DNA of 64,000 nt from Fusarium oxysporum f. sp. lycopersici 4287 (Eukaryota > Ascomycota > Sordariomycetes > Hypocreales > Nectriaceae), in the NCBI RefSeq assembly GCF_000149955.1, contig NC_030998.1, positions 1,190,699 to 1,254,698 of the forward strand, written 5' to 3'. Shown here piece by piece: positions 38,895 through 51,481 of the stretch. The number at the start of each line of letters is the position of its first letter. Position 1 is the stretch's first letter. Under the pieces are notes generated by a model, which saw only the letters and a list, made by a program, of their open reading frames with translations, ran no database searches and had not been told where the DNA came from. A program made the position numbers and the translations under genes.

Positions 38895-41800
38895 TTATCG
38901 TCTCGCAATGCAGCACATGATGCCGGTTCGTCCAATGAACCAAAGGAAGCCGAAGAAGCGTACAATAGACAGCACAGCTGTCGAGTAAAGAAGAACACGG
39001 AAATACGTAGGCGTGCGGACGTCTGCTGCTTTCTGAGCGGAGCGTTAGTATGTTATAGAGGACAAGGGAGAGTGAGTGACTTACTGAGACGCCGAGAGTG
39101 ATGAAATCGTCTGTGGTGACAACGACGATGAGAACAATATTACAGAGAAGCCAGAGAATAACAAGACCAGTTCGGAAAGACTTGTACGAATCTTCGACGT
39201 CCTTCTTCTCGGGCTTTTCCTCTGCCATTTCGCTCATGGGTGCGAGAGCTCGCCAGACGACCTTCTCGAACTTGCTGTCGATATCCTCCTGTTCCTGCTC
39301 AATTTCCTCGACCACAGCTTCCTTGCCCTTCTCATCCTTGACGATCATGGCTGATGGCAGAGCTTCGGCAGTATCAGAGCCCTTTGTTCCCCATGACACA
39401 TCGTGCCAGTTGTTGAAGGCGTAGACCATCAGGATGTTGATGTACGTGGACATGAGGACGAGATACTGAGGGAACGAGTGGAACATGTGCCACGGGTCGA
39501 GGTATAAGAAGGATGCGATGTAGTTGAGACCATAAATGGTGAAGAGGGCAATAATGATCAGTCCCGCGACTCCGGTATCGCCTCCGAAGAAACTATCAAA
39601 GAAGGCTTTTCCGGACTCGAAGGAGATCTGCTCCTCAATAGGCGTTCCAGTGAAAGCTCGGTACACGAGATAACCAGTCAAGACGAGAAGATACAGCTGG
39701 ATGAGACCGAACACCATGAAGGAGAGGACGTAGGTGTATTGTGCGCCTTTAGGTCTGTTTCCAAGAGCGAGGACGAATTGAAGGACGAGGAAGGCGATGT
39801 ATATGTATTTGATCAGGACGTTGACAATCGGCGTGGCTGTATCGCCGAATGGCCAGCCATGGTATTCCGAGAGAACCTGGGGCGTTCCGACAAGCTTCAT
39901 GATGATGGTGGTGGTGAGGTAGAAAGCCGCGAGCGAGAACCAAGAGAACAGCACATTGACCAAGTTATACACGAACTGGATGTGCAAGAAAAATAGACGA
40001 ATGAGGTTATGCCCCGATCCATACATTCGACCGAAATGCATGAGGGAATAGAGCGACATAGCGAAAGATCCGTTGAGCCATCGACGTCGCTGACCGATAA
40101 ACTCAGCAGCGCCTTCGGGAACATCTGTCTCGCCCTTGGAGGCCTTGATATAGCTGAGATGCCACTTTTGACTGGCCTTTGCGACTAACTCGAAGCAGAG
40201 AATTCGATCCTCGGCAAGGAACATGTTCTTTTTGAAGATGTTCATGCCGTCAATACCCTTCTTGCCCAATGATTTGGAGAGCGTATGGTCGCCGTGAAAG
40301 TACTGCTCCAGAGGTCTACCCATGATAGCGCGGAAGCGATACGCCGAGAAAGCACCAGGCAAAACACTAACATATCCAAAGGCACTTTCGAGCGGTTTAT
40401 CGAGGACGTTGGAGATCTTATACTCGAAATTCTGCACCGCGACGAGTGGATTGAGAAGCATCTTTCCACCCTTGCCAAGCATGACATGGATCTCTCCACA
40501 GGCGCCGCCGAGATCACGATCGTTGTAGAAGCCCTCCCAGAGGGACAGCAGGGCGCGGGGGCCGGGCTTCGTTCCGGCATCAATGAGGATGGCGACCTCC
40601 GGGTTAAGAATGCGGCCAAAGGCATTGAAGAGCCAGCGATGCGAATTGATCTTCTTGCTGTTCTTCTGCTTGAGACAGAAGATAAACTGGACGGGGGGGA
40701 GATTGCGATGAGGCTTGTCGGGATCGGGACGGACGAGCTGTTGATCGGGTGTCACGGAGACTTGGCTGGTGTACTCGAAAATATGGGCGACGGTTTCTTT
40801 GCCATTGACATCCTTTTTGAGAACACCATCTTGATAGATACCAACCGTCGCGAGCACGTCGAAAACGTTCTTGTCGACCTTGTCGATACCATCAAAGACG
40901 AGACAAACGACGATCTTCTGCCACGCAGGACCGCCCTTGTTCCAGAACTTGGAGCGTTTGAGGTTCACAATGTCCCGAATGTTCTGCATCGTTCCGTGGA
41001 GGGTACGCGCAAGTAGCACCTTGTCCTCGTTGTAATAGGTGATGGCGATGAGCAGTTCTGTATGACGGTTGTACATCTTGGGGCGGAGGTTAAAGCCGTT
41101 TCGCAGGGTGAAATCGTTGGGGTCGCATGTAGCAGCTGTGTAGCGCATCTTTGTGAACTCCTCCTCCATGCTTCCGGGACCGCTTCGGTATCGCGGTTCA
41201 ACGGCGTTTTTGATGGCGCTGGGCACGGGGTAATCGATGCTGAGAACGGAGCCCTGAACGAGCTTGACTTTACGGGTCTTTGAGCGACCGAGACCACCTG
41301 CGAGTTGGTTCTGCTGCTGTCGCATCATCCAGCTCTCGTCGACATCGAACTCCTGGTACGTTGAGTCGGGGCGTCCGTGGGCAAAGTCTGGAACAGACAG
41401 AGCCTCGCCATTCTGACCCCAATCTTGCATCGTAGGGGCGCGATGCATGACGGAGAGACGAGATTCTGCCAAACGCGAAGCTTCGACATCGTACTCAGGC
41501 TCTGGGTATTCGTAGCCCGGAGACCCAGGCATGCGACCGTGCTGGTCAGCAGGATAATGCCCAAAAGCACCAGGTCCATAGCTATTGTGACCAAAACTAT
41601 GGCCGTCAAAGCTGTTATGGCCTACGCTGCCTTGGTATGAACTGTGTAGAAGATCGCGGCTCGACTCATTCTGCTCGGGCACGGGTCGTTGTGCGCCCAG
41701 CGGAGGGGGAGGGGACAATTGATCATAGTCTGGTTCGTAAGGATTGCTCACAGGAGAAACACGAGCGGCGGCTGTTTCGTCAGATTCGCGAAAGTGGTAC

Positions 41801-41953
41801 TGCAGAGAAAGCGCAAGATTAGATCGCTGTGTAATTGCGTTGGGTTTACTGTTGAGAGAGCTAACTTACAGCTTGGCCAGCTGGTAAATCTTGCATTTCC
41901 CGTGGCGCATCATAGTTTGGGCCGTTGCCTTGGCCTTGCGGATTAAAACCCAT
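38895..41953 (-). CDS. Class III chitin synthase
   Basis: Three exons (41953-41870, 41799-39085, 39032-38895) encode 978 residues. The N-terminal 170 residues are low-complexity (Pro/Gly/Tyr/Ser-rich). The first part of the catalytic domain begins [20 protein letters not shown], a class III signature, with [41 protein letters not shown] and the [10 protein letters not shown] motif. About seven membrane helices follow. The small last exon ends [20 protein letters not shown] and a short basic tail, as in other class III enzymes. It makes beta-1,4-linked N-acetylglucosamine chains at hyphal tips from UDP-GlcNAc in the plasma membrane. This class is important for polar growth and virulence. Naming differs between species, so no symbol is given. 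Confidence 0.96.
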
Positions 41954-44179
41954 GACTGCGCTCTTCTTCTCTGCCCTCAGTCCAAAAAAGACTCCAAAAA
42001 ATAACTGATCAAGCGAGAGTTATTATGTGCGACGATATCGTGGTCTTCTTTCTTCTTTTACAAAAAACAATCCCCAGGTAAATCTGCCGATTATGACATG
42101 CGATAAGATGAGCTCGTTATCGGAAGTGCCGGGCTGTGATGCAATGCGGCGCCAAAAAACGGGAATTAAACGAGGGACGGTAAGAAAAAAAAAAAAAAAG
42201 TTATTACGATGGACGGAGTAAACCCTCTTTTCGTCAAGATGTGATGCCGACTTTTGTTATGCGATACAAAAAACGAGAGGATATTCTGTGATAGACACAA
42301 AAAAGAAGGAGAAAAGAAAGAAAGAAGGGGAAAAATCAGGTGAAAAAAAACTGGACAGAGCTTCCTAGAGGGGGCGTGCTACAGTACAGTACATCGACAC
42401 AGGTCAACTTGCTTTGTGAAGCTTAGAAAAACACAGTGAGAGAAAGGAAGAGAAAAGAACATGGATCCTGGTTAGGTCCAGAGAGATCGACCTCCGCCGC
42501 GTAACTAGTGGCTCCATATTATGCCAGCTTTTGCAGAATTGGTTGGTTGATGTTTGTGGTCTGTGACGTAGAAGTCTCTCATCATGCTAATCCTGTCAGC
42601 CAAAAAGTCAGAAGAGACGAGAGGGCGATGCTATTTTTGGGAGGGTGACACATGGGCACAAGCCTCGTATACACGCAATTCTTTGCTGCGTCTACCCATT
42701 GCCATGGGGGCAATAACGTACAATCCCGTGCTATTTCTGATCCATTTCTTCAAAGAAAAGTCTTTCAGAGGCATATTTGATCGTGGCTTACTCTCGTTTT
42801 AACGGGCCGTTACGTCAAAAGAAAACAAGGCGTCTTTTTTAATTTTAGGCCTGGCTTGGAGCGTTACAAGTAGAAACATGACCCGCCCCACCCACTGCTC
42901 CGTCCAATGTAGGTACAGCACGCTACAGCGGACTACGGGGACTTACAGCACAGTATAGCCCGACGACAGCACAGTAGGTACCCCACGGGAAGCAGGGAGC
43001 ATGGATGTCACTCGTATCTGAATCTTTCTTAAAAATAGAAAAGATAAAAAAACTCAAATGTCGGGGCCAGATTGAGTCCGAGATAGATTGAATTAACGTT
43101 ACCCCGAGATGGGCCCTTGGTGAATACTAACGTGGTCCTTGAGATTCAACGTCTGTTCACTGTTGAGATGGACTTCAGCTACACCAAAACCGCTATAGCC
43201 TCCCCTGTCGGCTTGTTAGTGCACTGACGCCATCATTTTCCTGTTTTTTCCCCTGCATTTGACGATTCCGCATAAACAACCACGTCCCAAAAAGAGAACA
43301 AAAAGAAACCCTAAACAGGGAAAAACAAAGAAACCAGAGTGAATGCAACTTGAGTCACCCAATTCGCAGGTCTTTTGATCTCTGGTCAAATGCTCACAGA
43401 CATCATCTGCCATAATGACGCCATTCCGGCAATTCGGATCATTTTTATGTGTTTTTAAGGCGACGCCGCAGTGACTTGACTTGACTTGACACTGGACGGA
43501 AAATAGCGCAACCGGCCGACCTTCAGTTAGTTTCTAGAACAAATCATCGGTCTGCCCGTTTCAAAAATCCGTCGTCTTTGAATGCGTGTTTGGGCTGCTA
43601 CACGAGGTCCCTGCCAATATCGCACGATGGACAGTGCACCCTTGCATTGCTCATCTCGTTTTCCGTCAAGTGCAGTGACCATGTCAGCCCTGCTAAGAAT
43701 TGGTCAAACAGTCCACAAACAGGGCTAAGATGGACGATGAAAATGCGCTTCCAAGGGCTAAATCGATCGCGCGACGTAAAACGGCCAAAGCGACACTTGT
43801 TCTCGGGTTTGCTCCGGTCATTGGAGGTGGTCACGTGTTGATTTGTTTGTCTTTTGTCCTGACGCGTGTCATTTCCACTCTAGACCCATCCTGTTGAGTT
43901 TCCGAATCATGCTGTTGTATTCGCATTCATGCGCGAATCCGATCTTGATGTACATGCGACCTCAATTATGTACGCGACACAAGATCCATTCCACATTACT
44001 TCCCAATAACATCAAAGCCCCAAGATTCCCATTGTTTGCCATCATAAGTACCCCGACGCGGGGAACGTCGGAACCCGATGAACTCCAGTCAATGCCAATT
44101 ACAATAACACCGTCCTGGGTAGCGCCATGTATACTTCCTTACAGATTGTAGACTGAAACTTCTAATTTCCAACACTCAA
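41954..44179. promoter_or_regulatory. Chitin synthase upstream region, poly(A) tracts and simple repeats
   Basis: About 2.2 kb. It is rich in A and GA runs near the gene (an A15 tract at about 42185-42199, AAGAAAGAAAG near 42300-42340), consistent with a long 5' leader. Further out are CAGCACAG-like repeats near 42915-42980 and three TTGAC copies at 43473-43490. No gene was recognised. Confidence 0.45.
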
Positions 44180-46815
44180 TCATTCATCCTTTTCATGACA
44201 AACCTTCTTGAACTCCTTCAAAATTGCCTGTAGATTGTCAGTGTCATTCGTCACCATAAATAGTCGCACGTACATCGAAATCGTGATCTGCCATTGACAT
44301 GAACGCTGGAGACCTGTCCAACTTCAACTTGCCAACACGCGGGCTCTTGATGCCAAACGCAATCCTCGCCAGAAAGCGCGCATCATCTCGGATGTCTGTT
44401 GATGTCAGTACCTTGTTGATGGCTGCTCTGTCGACCTGCTTCGGCGACGACGGGGGCAGCTTCACAGCTGCGCCTCTGAGACAGAACGTGCAGTGTCCGC
44501 ACTTCTTCTTGTTCTCTGGAAGATCCATGCCGAAGTGCTGTGCGATGGAGAGGCCGAAGCATTTTGAGGCTGTGACGAAATTGATGACATCTTTGAGTCT
44601 ATCCAGAGCCTGCTTCTCGCGCCTCTTAAGGTCTTCGTAGAGCTTGTCTGTGAGATCGTCGATTGCTGTGTCTGTCTTTGGTAACTTGTCCATCACTTTG
44701 TACTTCTGCTCGACTCCTCCGACGGTGAGGACGATAGCACCACTGTTGTTGATCATTGAGGAGGTTGATAATTTCGTTCCGTCGTAAACCCTCATCGTTG
44801 GCGACCTTCGCTGGGTCAATCGAGTGGAATTTCTTGGCCTTCTTGGCGTGCTTCAGAATAGCCTTGCTCTCTGGCGTGTTCATGCTCTTGAGACGGGGGT
44901 AGTATTGTCCATGTGCTTCGAACTTGTAAGAGCTATACTCGGGTGTCGTCGCGCGGATGAGATTGAACCTGAGCTCCAACGCAGCGTAGATGACACCCAG
45001 GGGACTCATGCGAATGTCGAACTGCGATGACTGGCTGTAGTGACTGACTTTGAAAGTTTCGCCAGGCGGCAGTTTGACAACATCGCCATCGAATATTTCT
45101 TTGAGGAGGTTGCGTAACGAGTTGCGGGACGGTAGGTCTCCACGCGCAAAGTTCTCTTTGATCCAAAAGTCTTCTCGGCAGAGGTAGAGCATGCAGTAGC
45201 TTGGTTTGCCGTCTCGACCGGCACGACCGACTTGCTGACAGTACTCCTCGACGGTACTCGGGATATCCCAGTGGATAATGTTTCGAATGTCTGCACTCAT
45301 CAGTCATATGCTCACAGAGGCGACCACGTCGACCAACCTGACTTGTCGATACCCATGCCAAACGCAATGGTTGCAACTACCTAGGCCGTTGTCAGTACTG
45401 TCCTCTAGCCTCGGATCCTGACAAGCCCACCGTTTGGATTTTAGAGCTCATGAAATCATCTTGAATCAGTCTCTTCTCATCAAGTTTCATGCCGGCGTGG
45501 AAGTGGGCAGCGGGGACCCCCTGCTTCGTGAGATGCGTCGCCAGCTCTTCAGCTTGCTAGGTCGAATATCAGCACTGAAAGATCACAAGAGGGCACAAAG
45601 ACTGAGCAACCTTTTGGAGAGTCGTGTAGATGAGTGTCGAGCCGGGATGCGTTTTCAGGAAATTAAACAGAAGCTCATACTTGTCATCCTTGACCTTGAC
45701 GGCCTCGGCTTCGAGTCGAAGACTGGGGCTGTCAGCGAAGATTTCAGGGTATGTAGCGTCAGAACTTACTTGGGGCGATACACTGATGTTCTGAAAACAC
45801 CTTCGTCGGAAATGTCGAAAGCCTGGCAAATGTCTTTGACGACAGGTGGTGTAGCGGTGGCTGTCAAGCAGATGACACGCTCGGCCTTGATCTCCTGAAC
45901 GAACCGGGCAACTGTCTTGAGTCAGCGGAGGCCATTCAGCTGGCGCAATGACGCAAACCTTTCAGGTAGTCAGGGCGAAAAGAATGTCCCCACTGTATCA
46001 AGGTCAGGCAACGTGCTGCAGTCAACGGAAGAGGGACATACCTCTGAGATGCAGTGGGCTTCGTCCACGCCAATCATTCTAACCCCTCCCTTGACTCGCT
46101 TCATTGTCTCAACGAAGCCTTCGTTGTTGAGGCGCTCAGGAGCGCAGTACAACAGGCGTAGTTGTCCCTCTCGGAGATCCTTGTTGATCTTCTGGATTTC
46201 ATCCCAACTTTTCGTGGAGTCCATACACTCCGCTGCGATGCCCCTCCGCTTGAGCGCATCAACTTGGTCCTTCATCAGAGCAATGAGGGGCGAAACGACG
46301 ATGGTAATACCCGAGTCGTTGGCCTGTCGTGCTTTGGTCTGGCGGTCTACTTCTGGAAACGCGATGGCAGGAATCTGCTTGTATCAGTACAGGAGATCCG
46401 CTGACGATGTTGGGACGGGAGAGCTGAAACGTACCTGGTAGCAAAGTGACTTTCCGGCACCCGTGGGAAAGACAACAAGTGCATTGTCGCCATCCAGAAG
46501 TCTGGCGATGGCGGCCTCTTGCTCATGGCGAAACTCTCTGTAACCAAATTTGTCGGCCAATAGCTTTCGCGCAAGCTGAATCCGTTGTGTCTCGCCAAGT
46601 CGGCCATTGGAACTACTTTCCTTAAGACTGAGAGAACCATGTCGTGCTTTTTTAGTAGGCGCTATGCCTTGAATTTCGTTCTCTTTGCCTCTGCTATGCT
46701 TCTTAGGCGGATTCATCATTCCCGCCTCCTCAAGCGCGTCAAAGATGAGGTCATCTTCATCAATGTCGTCAAAGAGAGCGTCTCCAGAGTCAAAGTCTTC
46801 GTCGGGAATTCCCAT
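44180..46815 (-). CDS. RecQ-family DNA helicase with apparent frameshift
   Basis: Nine exons (46815-46435, 46374-46042, 45992-45959, 45911-45770, 45728-45611, 45556-45431, 45380-45338, 45290-44274, 44227-44180) give about 747 codons. After an acidic N-terminus come the helicase motifs: FGYREFRHEQEAAI (motif 0), FPTGAGKSLCYQ (Walker A), IGVDEAHCISE (DEAH), LTATATPPV, YRPNPSLRLE, and EYCQQVGRAGRDGK (motif VI). The Cys-rich RecQ zinc region (KKKCGHCTFC) is near the C-terminus. It unwinds DNA 3' to 5' in repair and recombination in the nucleus. The frame slips by one base near 44755-44765 between NEIINLLND and NNSGAIVLTVGG. Alternatively a 73-nt intron with weak signals removes this piece. Without the slip the domain order is normal. 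Confidence 0.88.
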
Positions 46816-47835
46816 TCTGTAATCCGATCTGCCGAGTATAAAATAGAAACACAACTTCTGAAACAATATCGCGTAAAGGAAGATTGATAACGGACACTTG
46901 GCGATGCGGTAAGGATTTTTGGTGATTGGTGGCGATTGACTCCAAAGGTCCCTGAGGGGACGCGTGCTGAGAGTTGCGCGGTGACGCCTGATCACGTGGC
47001 ACGCTGTTTGTGAGAAAGGTGAGGTGGGGCAGGTATTCAGCGCACCATGACAGAAATGGACAATAAGGCGCTAGCTTAAGGTCACATATCTTGTGCTTAA
47101 CATGGAGACGGATTTATCTCATCTGCTCCTTCAATTTTGTCGTGCTTATAGCCAAATGTACGTACCCTATAGGCATCGCCGCATTCTTTCGGTATTTTCT
47201 GCCCTTTTTCTTGACTCTCGAGTTAGAATATCCCGCCATGATGCAATCGGTAGCTTGGTATTCTTTTTAATTATAAATTCGGTGATAAGAGAAGGGTATA
47301 GCCGAGTTGATTAGTTATTGTGTCTTGTGTCATAAAACCGGTCTTGAGTGACACTGCAATAAACGTATTGCCAACCAATTTCTCTGGCACCCAGACACGT
47401 CGTTCCAGCACAACACAACACCACCCTTTTCACATATACAATATTGAAGTACCCGGAGCATTTATCCTATTCAGTCGCGCATCAATTGCCCCGATTTGAT
47501 CGACAAAAGTTTCTCATTCCCAATGGCTACAATGTGGGGAAGCATGAAAAACGCTACGTCATAGATGCGAAGTCATGACATTGATAGGATGAGACGACCA
47601 TGACAGTCAGAGGAAAGGCAATTTAAAGGTAGCGATATCATAATGCTTATTTTATTATCGAAATTCTCAACGCCATCCTTATGTGAAGCATCCATGACGT
47701 GATCATTTACTCGCCCTTAACATACAGATATAAGAACAACCCTCTAAGCGCCAAGACTCCTCCCATCTTTTGCTAGGGAAACACAAAGATACCTCATCTG
47801 TTATTTCTACCAATCAATTATTGCCAACCTTAACA
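46816..47835. other. Intergenic region between divergent genes
   Basis: About 1 kb with the promoters of the helicase (minus) and the 99-residue protein (plus). A GATCACGTGG sequence lies near 46989-46998. No other gene was recognised. Confidence 0.4.
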
Positions 47836-48182
47836 ATGTCGGGTTATGCACAGAACGAGCGTGGCCAGGGCATGTCTCACGCCACAGCCCCCTCTAAACT
47901 CTCCGAAGGTATTCAGCGACAAATGCCTAAGGGTCTTGAACATGCTCTTCCTGAATCTGTAGGTTATTTACGAGCACTCCAAAATAATTATGTCTAACGT
48001 CTTAGATTCACCCCACTGAGTCTACGCCAGGCTCATCCGGCGGCATCTCATATGCGAAGGGCGGCGAGGCATCCCTACTACCACAAAAAGATCAGGAAAG
48101 TTTGCCTGAAGGAGTGAAGAGAGCCATCCCCAATGCTATCCATGATACTGGAGACAAAGGCGATGCGAATGACAAGCACTGA
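47836..48182 (+). CDS. Small conserved-looking protein with duplicated motif
   Basis: Two exons (47836-47958, 48006-48182) encode 99 residues. I do not recognise a named family. The protein is hydrophilic, with no signal or membrane segment. It contains two similar blocks: MPKGLEHALPESIHPT and LPEGVKRAIPNAIHDT. These share (M/L)P-x-G-(L/V)-x-x-A-(L/I)-P-x-x-IH-x-T. The intron falls inside the first block. The context ACAATGTCG is a good start. The composition (Gly, Ser, Lys, Glu) resembles small fungal stress or conidiation proteins, but this is only a guess. Confidence 0.65.
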
Positions 48183-48422
48183 AGCGGTGACTGGGTTTGC
48201 GGTCTAGTATCTTGCAAGATGATCAAGAACATCCGGAGGTAATGAGTTGTAGGAACATGGGGAGAAAATGGTTTTATTGCAATTTCCTGATTCGTTGCTT
48301 GTGATATGCTATAGCCTGTAGGGGAGGATTAATGAAACATGAGGCGAGATGTTATACATGAGTGTTGTGAAGTCCCGGTTCCAGCAACGTATGCGGCTTG
48401 ACCACTACGCAAACCCATTGAC

Positions 48423-48911
48423 CTACAAATACAAAAAGAGACCAGTCGCCAGGATGACTACTGCTGTGATCCCATGACTGATGCTAGCATTGGCAGCCTT
48501 CTCTTCCGCCTCCCCTTGCACATACTCCTTGTTCGCAAACTGCCGCACAACAACAGCATCGCCGACTCCAACAAGGGTACCAAACATGAAGCAGATTCCC
48601 ATGCACTTTTTCGTAACTGCCGCAGCTAGCGGGCTCACTTGACAGATCGGGGAGAATTGCCAGAACGCATAGAGGCCAAGAGTGCTGAGACCCGTGCCGA
48701 TGTTTCGTAGTCCAGACGCGTAGATGAGAGATTTCTGGAAAGCTTCGGACTGCGAAGAAGCGGTCCTCTCAGTAGCTGGGGTGTGAAGACCGAAGAGACG
48801 CATGGCGTTGTAGGGTGACACGAAGCTGTAGATTCCAATGCTCGTGCCGGTTACTCCGAAGAGGAGGGGAAGTGCCGAGACGATAGTCGTGGTGGTAATT
48901 TCTGCTGCCAT
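48423..48911 (-). CDS. DUF4267-like small membrane protein
   Basis: Single exon, 162 residues. It begins MAAEITTTTIVSALPLLFGV and shows four hydrophobic segments (about residues 10-30, 68-85, 95-118, 143-161). Conserved features of this fungal family are the first helix ending GIYSFVSPYNAMRLFGL, then YASGLRNIGTGLSTLGLYAF and a GTLVGVGDAVVVRQF block. Proteins of this type are found across ascomycetes, often with unknown role in secondary metabolism or as orphan membrane proteins. No function can be assigned. Confidence 0.8.
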   Translation of the reverse strand: MAAEITTTTIVSALPLLFGVTGTSIGIYSFVSPYNAMRLFGLHTPATERTASSQSEAFQKSLIYASGLRNIGTGLSTLGLYAFWQFSPICQVSPLAAAVTKKCMGICFMFGTLVGVGDAVVVRQFANKEYVQGEAEEKAANASISHGITAVVILATGLFLYL

Positions 48912-51481
48912 GATGATTGAATTGTTGACACAAATGCGATTTGTTCAAATGGTTTCGTGACAGGACGTTGGGTTGCCTGAAGTTGATTGAAGAGATGGGA
49001 GAATAGGATTGGTGATTGACGAAATGACATTCACGATAGTGACGCAAGAGGTTGACTTGGACCGCTCTCGTAGATGCATATTCTGTGTAAATCGTTAACG
49101 TTAGCTTGGTGGACTCCGCACCAAGCGAGGCACTCTCTGCGGCGCTATGTAAGCCGTGGTTGCAGTGTCTCAATATGAGATGCTCAGGTGAATAACACGA
49201 GGATAATCTGAGAGCTGTCCTAAATTTCTCTCGGAAGATTGATTTAGTAGGGCATGGCGCTAAGCGATGCCGCGAGGGTTCTATCCAAGCTGTCATGCTC
49301 ACAATACTTCGGGTTCAGAAGATGAGACATAACCATTTTATCTTGGGATAAATAAAGAAAAGTTCTAGCTGAACTATATGTCAAGAAAACAAAATCCTTG
49401 TCCTTGAGGGTAACGCTTGGAAGACTCTTGAGCCCGACGCGAGTTGCGGTGGGTTTCATTCTGCCTAAGACTGCCCTGAACGTCTTTCGAGAAGTTGCTC
49501 GCTTACAGTATCAAGGCCGTGCATTCTATGAAGACGTATATCTGTTCCCCCTCCTGACTTCAAACGAATCCCTTCCCGGTAGCGGCTCTCAGACATGAAG
49601 AAGAGCAAAGCCAGCGACCCAGCGTTGTATGCGGACACTATGTCAAAGGAAAGGGATTTTCTTTTTAAAATGAGGAAAGCCACGTCACTACGTTTATCTT
49701 CCGAGCAGTAATGTAAGACTATTGACCCAAAAACGAGTAAGAGGTCGGTTCATAGAATGACCTGGAACATTCATCACCAAGTTCCGATCAACTCTCTACC
49801 GTGTATACAAGGCTGAGGCGTTAAATGAAGCTTTGGGCCCCAAAATCGTATCATGAATCTCCTTATAATTGAGAGAAATGGCAACACCTTACTCCAAAGC
49901 TGAGGTTCATTCGTGCGCTACACCTCTAGTCTTGATCGCTTTGTCGCTAGCATATAATGCACTTCGGCACTGAACAGCCGCCAGGAACAATCCCCATTCG
50001 CCGATTCCCAAGTCTCAACCGCGTCTGCCTAGAAGCCTCTAATTTGCTGGGATATGATAGGGGCCCCAAGTTCTGCAGGTCAGCACAGACAAAATCATGA
50101 ACCCCTGGAGTGTTTCCGAGGCTAGGGGTGACGGTTGCGTGCTAAGGAAAACATGTGAGCCAGGGATCGACAGGGCTATATATTGAGACAAGCTTGCGAG
50201 ACCGCGCCATCACATGTCGTAAGCAAAATGATTGAGCAGTTATACGACTATGAGAATGTATCGTTGTTTGACCAACGGTGCAGTAGAGTGATGCGGGACC
50301 GGCAATTGAGATAGTTGTTTTTAGAGGCTTCGCGACGGGCCGAGTCGTTACGGAGTTGGTGTAAATATATCCTTGAGAAGCTTGAAAATTGGAGTAGAGT
50401 CGAAGTTCAGTGAACTATCCAGATATCTATGGTGAAGACCATTCAATTGATCAAAGTTATGGTAGAGTTCAATACTGGATCCGTCCGCGTTGTCACAACG
50501 GGTCGTGGACAAAATTGCCTAAAACGATCGTGTTTGCACTGACCTTCGGTAAAACAACATGCCGTGATGATCAAGATCGATAGTTTCATCAAACGGAAGC
50601 GCTCCCAGCGCGATCCAACATAGCTCAGGTCACACCAGATCAGAGGGTTACATGGACAGCCCTATAATTGCTCCGTATTGATTCGAGGTTTAAACCTTTT
50701 GTTAGCGCCTTGCTCGCTGGACTGGGGTTTCAGGAGGTGCCTGTGCGTCGCGGTACGCTCAGCGTTGAGCCGGCAATTAGTATAGCAACTGGAAAGATGT
50801 TTATCGTTTCAAGCTACTGGAAATTGAATTCAAGTCGAGCGAAACTTTGGCTAATGATGAGGCGATATTCAAGCCACGCATTTTCTGTAATTCCAGCGTT
50901 AGTGGACGCACCTTGTCCCTGCGCTGATCTTCACAACATCTGCCAATCGCGAATTCCCTGCAGTTTATCTTTGTCAGTTCTTACGTATCACAAGCTCCCT
51001 GTTGATCGTCCAGGGGAGTCGGGGGGACCACATCCTAGACCTTGAAGATGTCTTGCTGACTCGCAGAGATTACCGACGACATTCGTTTCTAGGTTCTTCA
51101 ACAATCTGGGGTTCAACACGGGCCCATTCATGCTTGGTAAAGTCAATTATGTGGGGTGTCACCGGCATTGCTCCCAAGCACTTCCCATCTTGAGGGCTAG
51201 CGCTCGTAGATCTTCAAGCCACCGTTTACTCTTGGCTACCTAGTGTTCTGACTCTGCTCCTTAGCGGTGACAATCATTATCTACCAAGAAACAGGGTGAA
51301 CAGCTGAATTTTGCTGAAGATTTGGCACAGGCGTTAGCAAAGTCAATTTAAATTGGGCCTATGCACGATACGAAAGCTACCTGCAGCTGGATCTTGGGAA
51401 AGGGCCGTAGGTATATAGTTCTGATCATACCGCATCCTGACCCTGGTGTCCTTCCATCATTTGTCTTTCAGACTGCCCAGC
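48912..51481. other. Intergenic region, no gene recognised
   Basis: About 2.6 kb between the DUF4267-like gene and the seven-helix protein. Open frames such as 50668-51045 have no motifs or supporting splice structure. It contains both promoters. Confidence 0.4.

Noticed and set aside
40285..41016. Antisense open frame of 243 codons opposite the chitin synthase
   Set aside because: The sense frame is a well-conserved enzyme; the antisense product has no family features.
46989..46998. GATCACGTGG near the RecQ promoter as another member of the shared element
   Set aside because: Lacks the CC prefix and belongs to an unrelated gene; it shows that the CACGTG core alone also occurs by chance.
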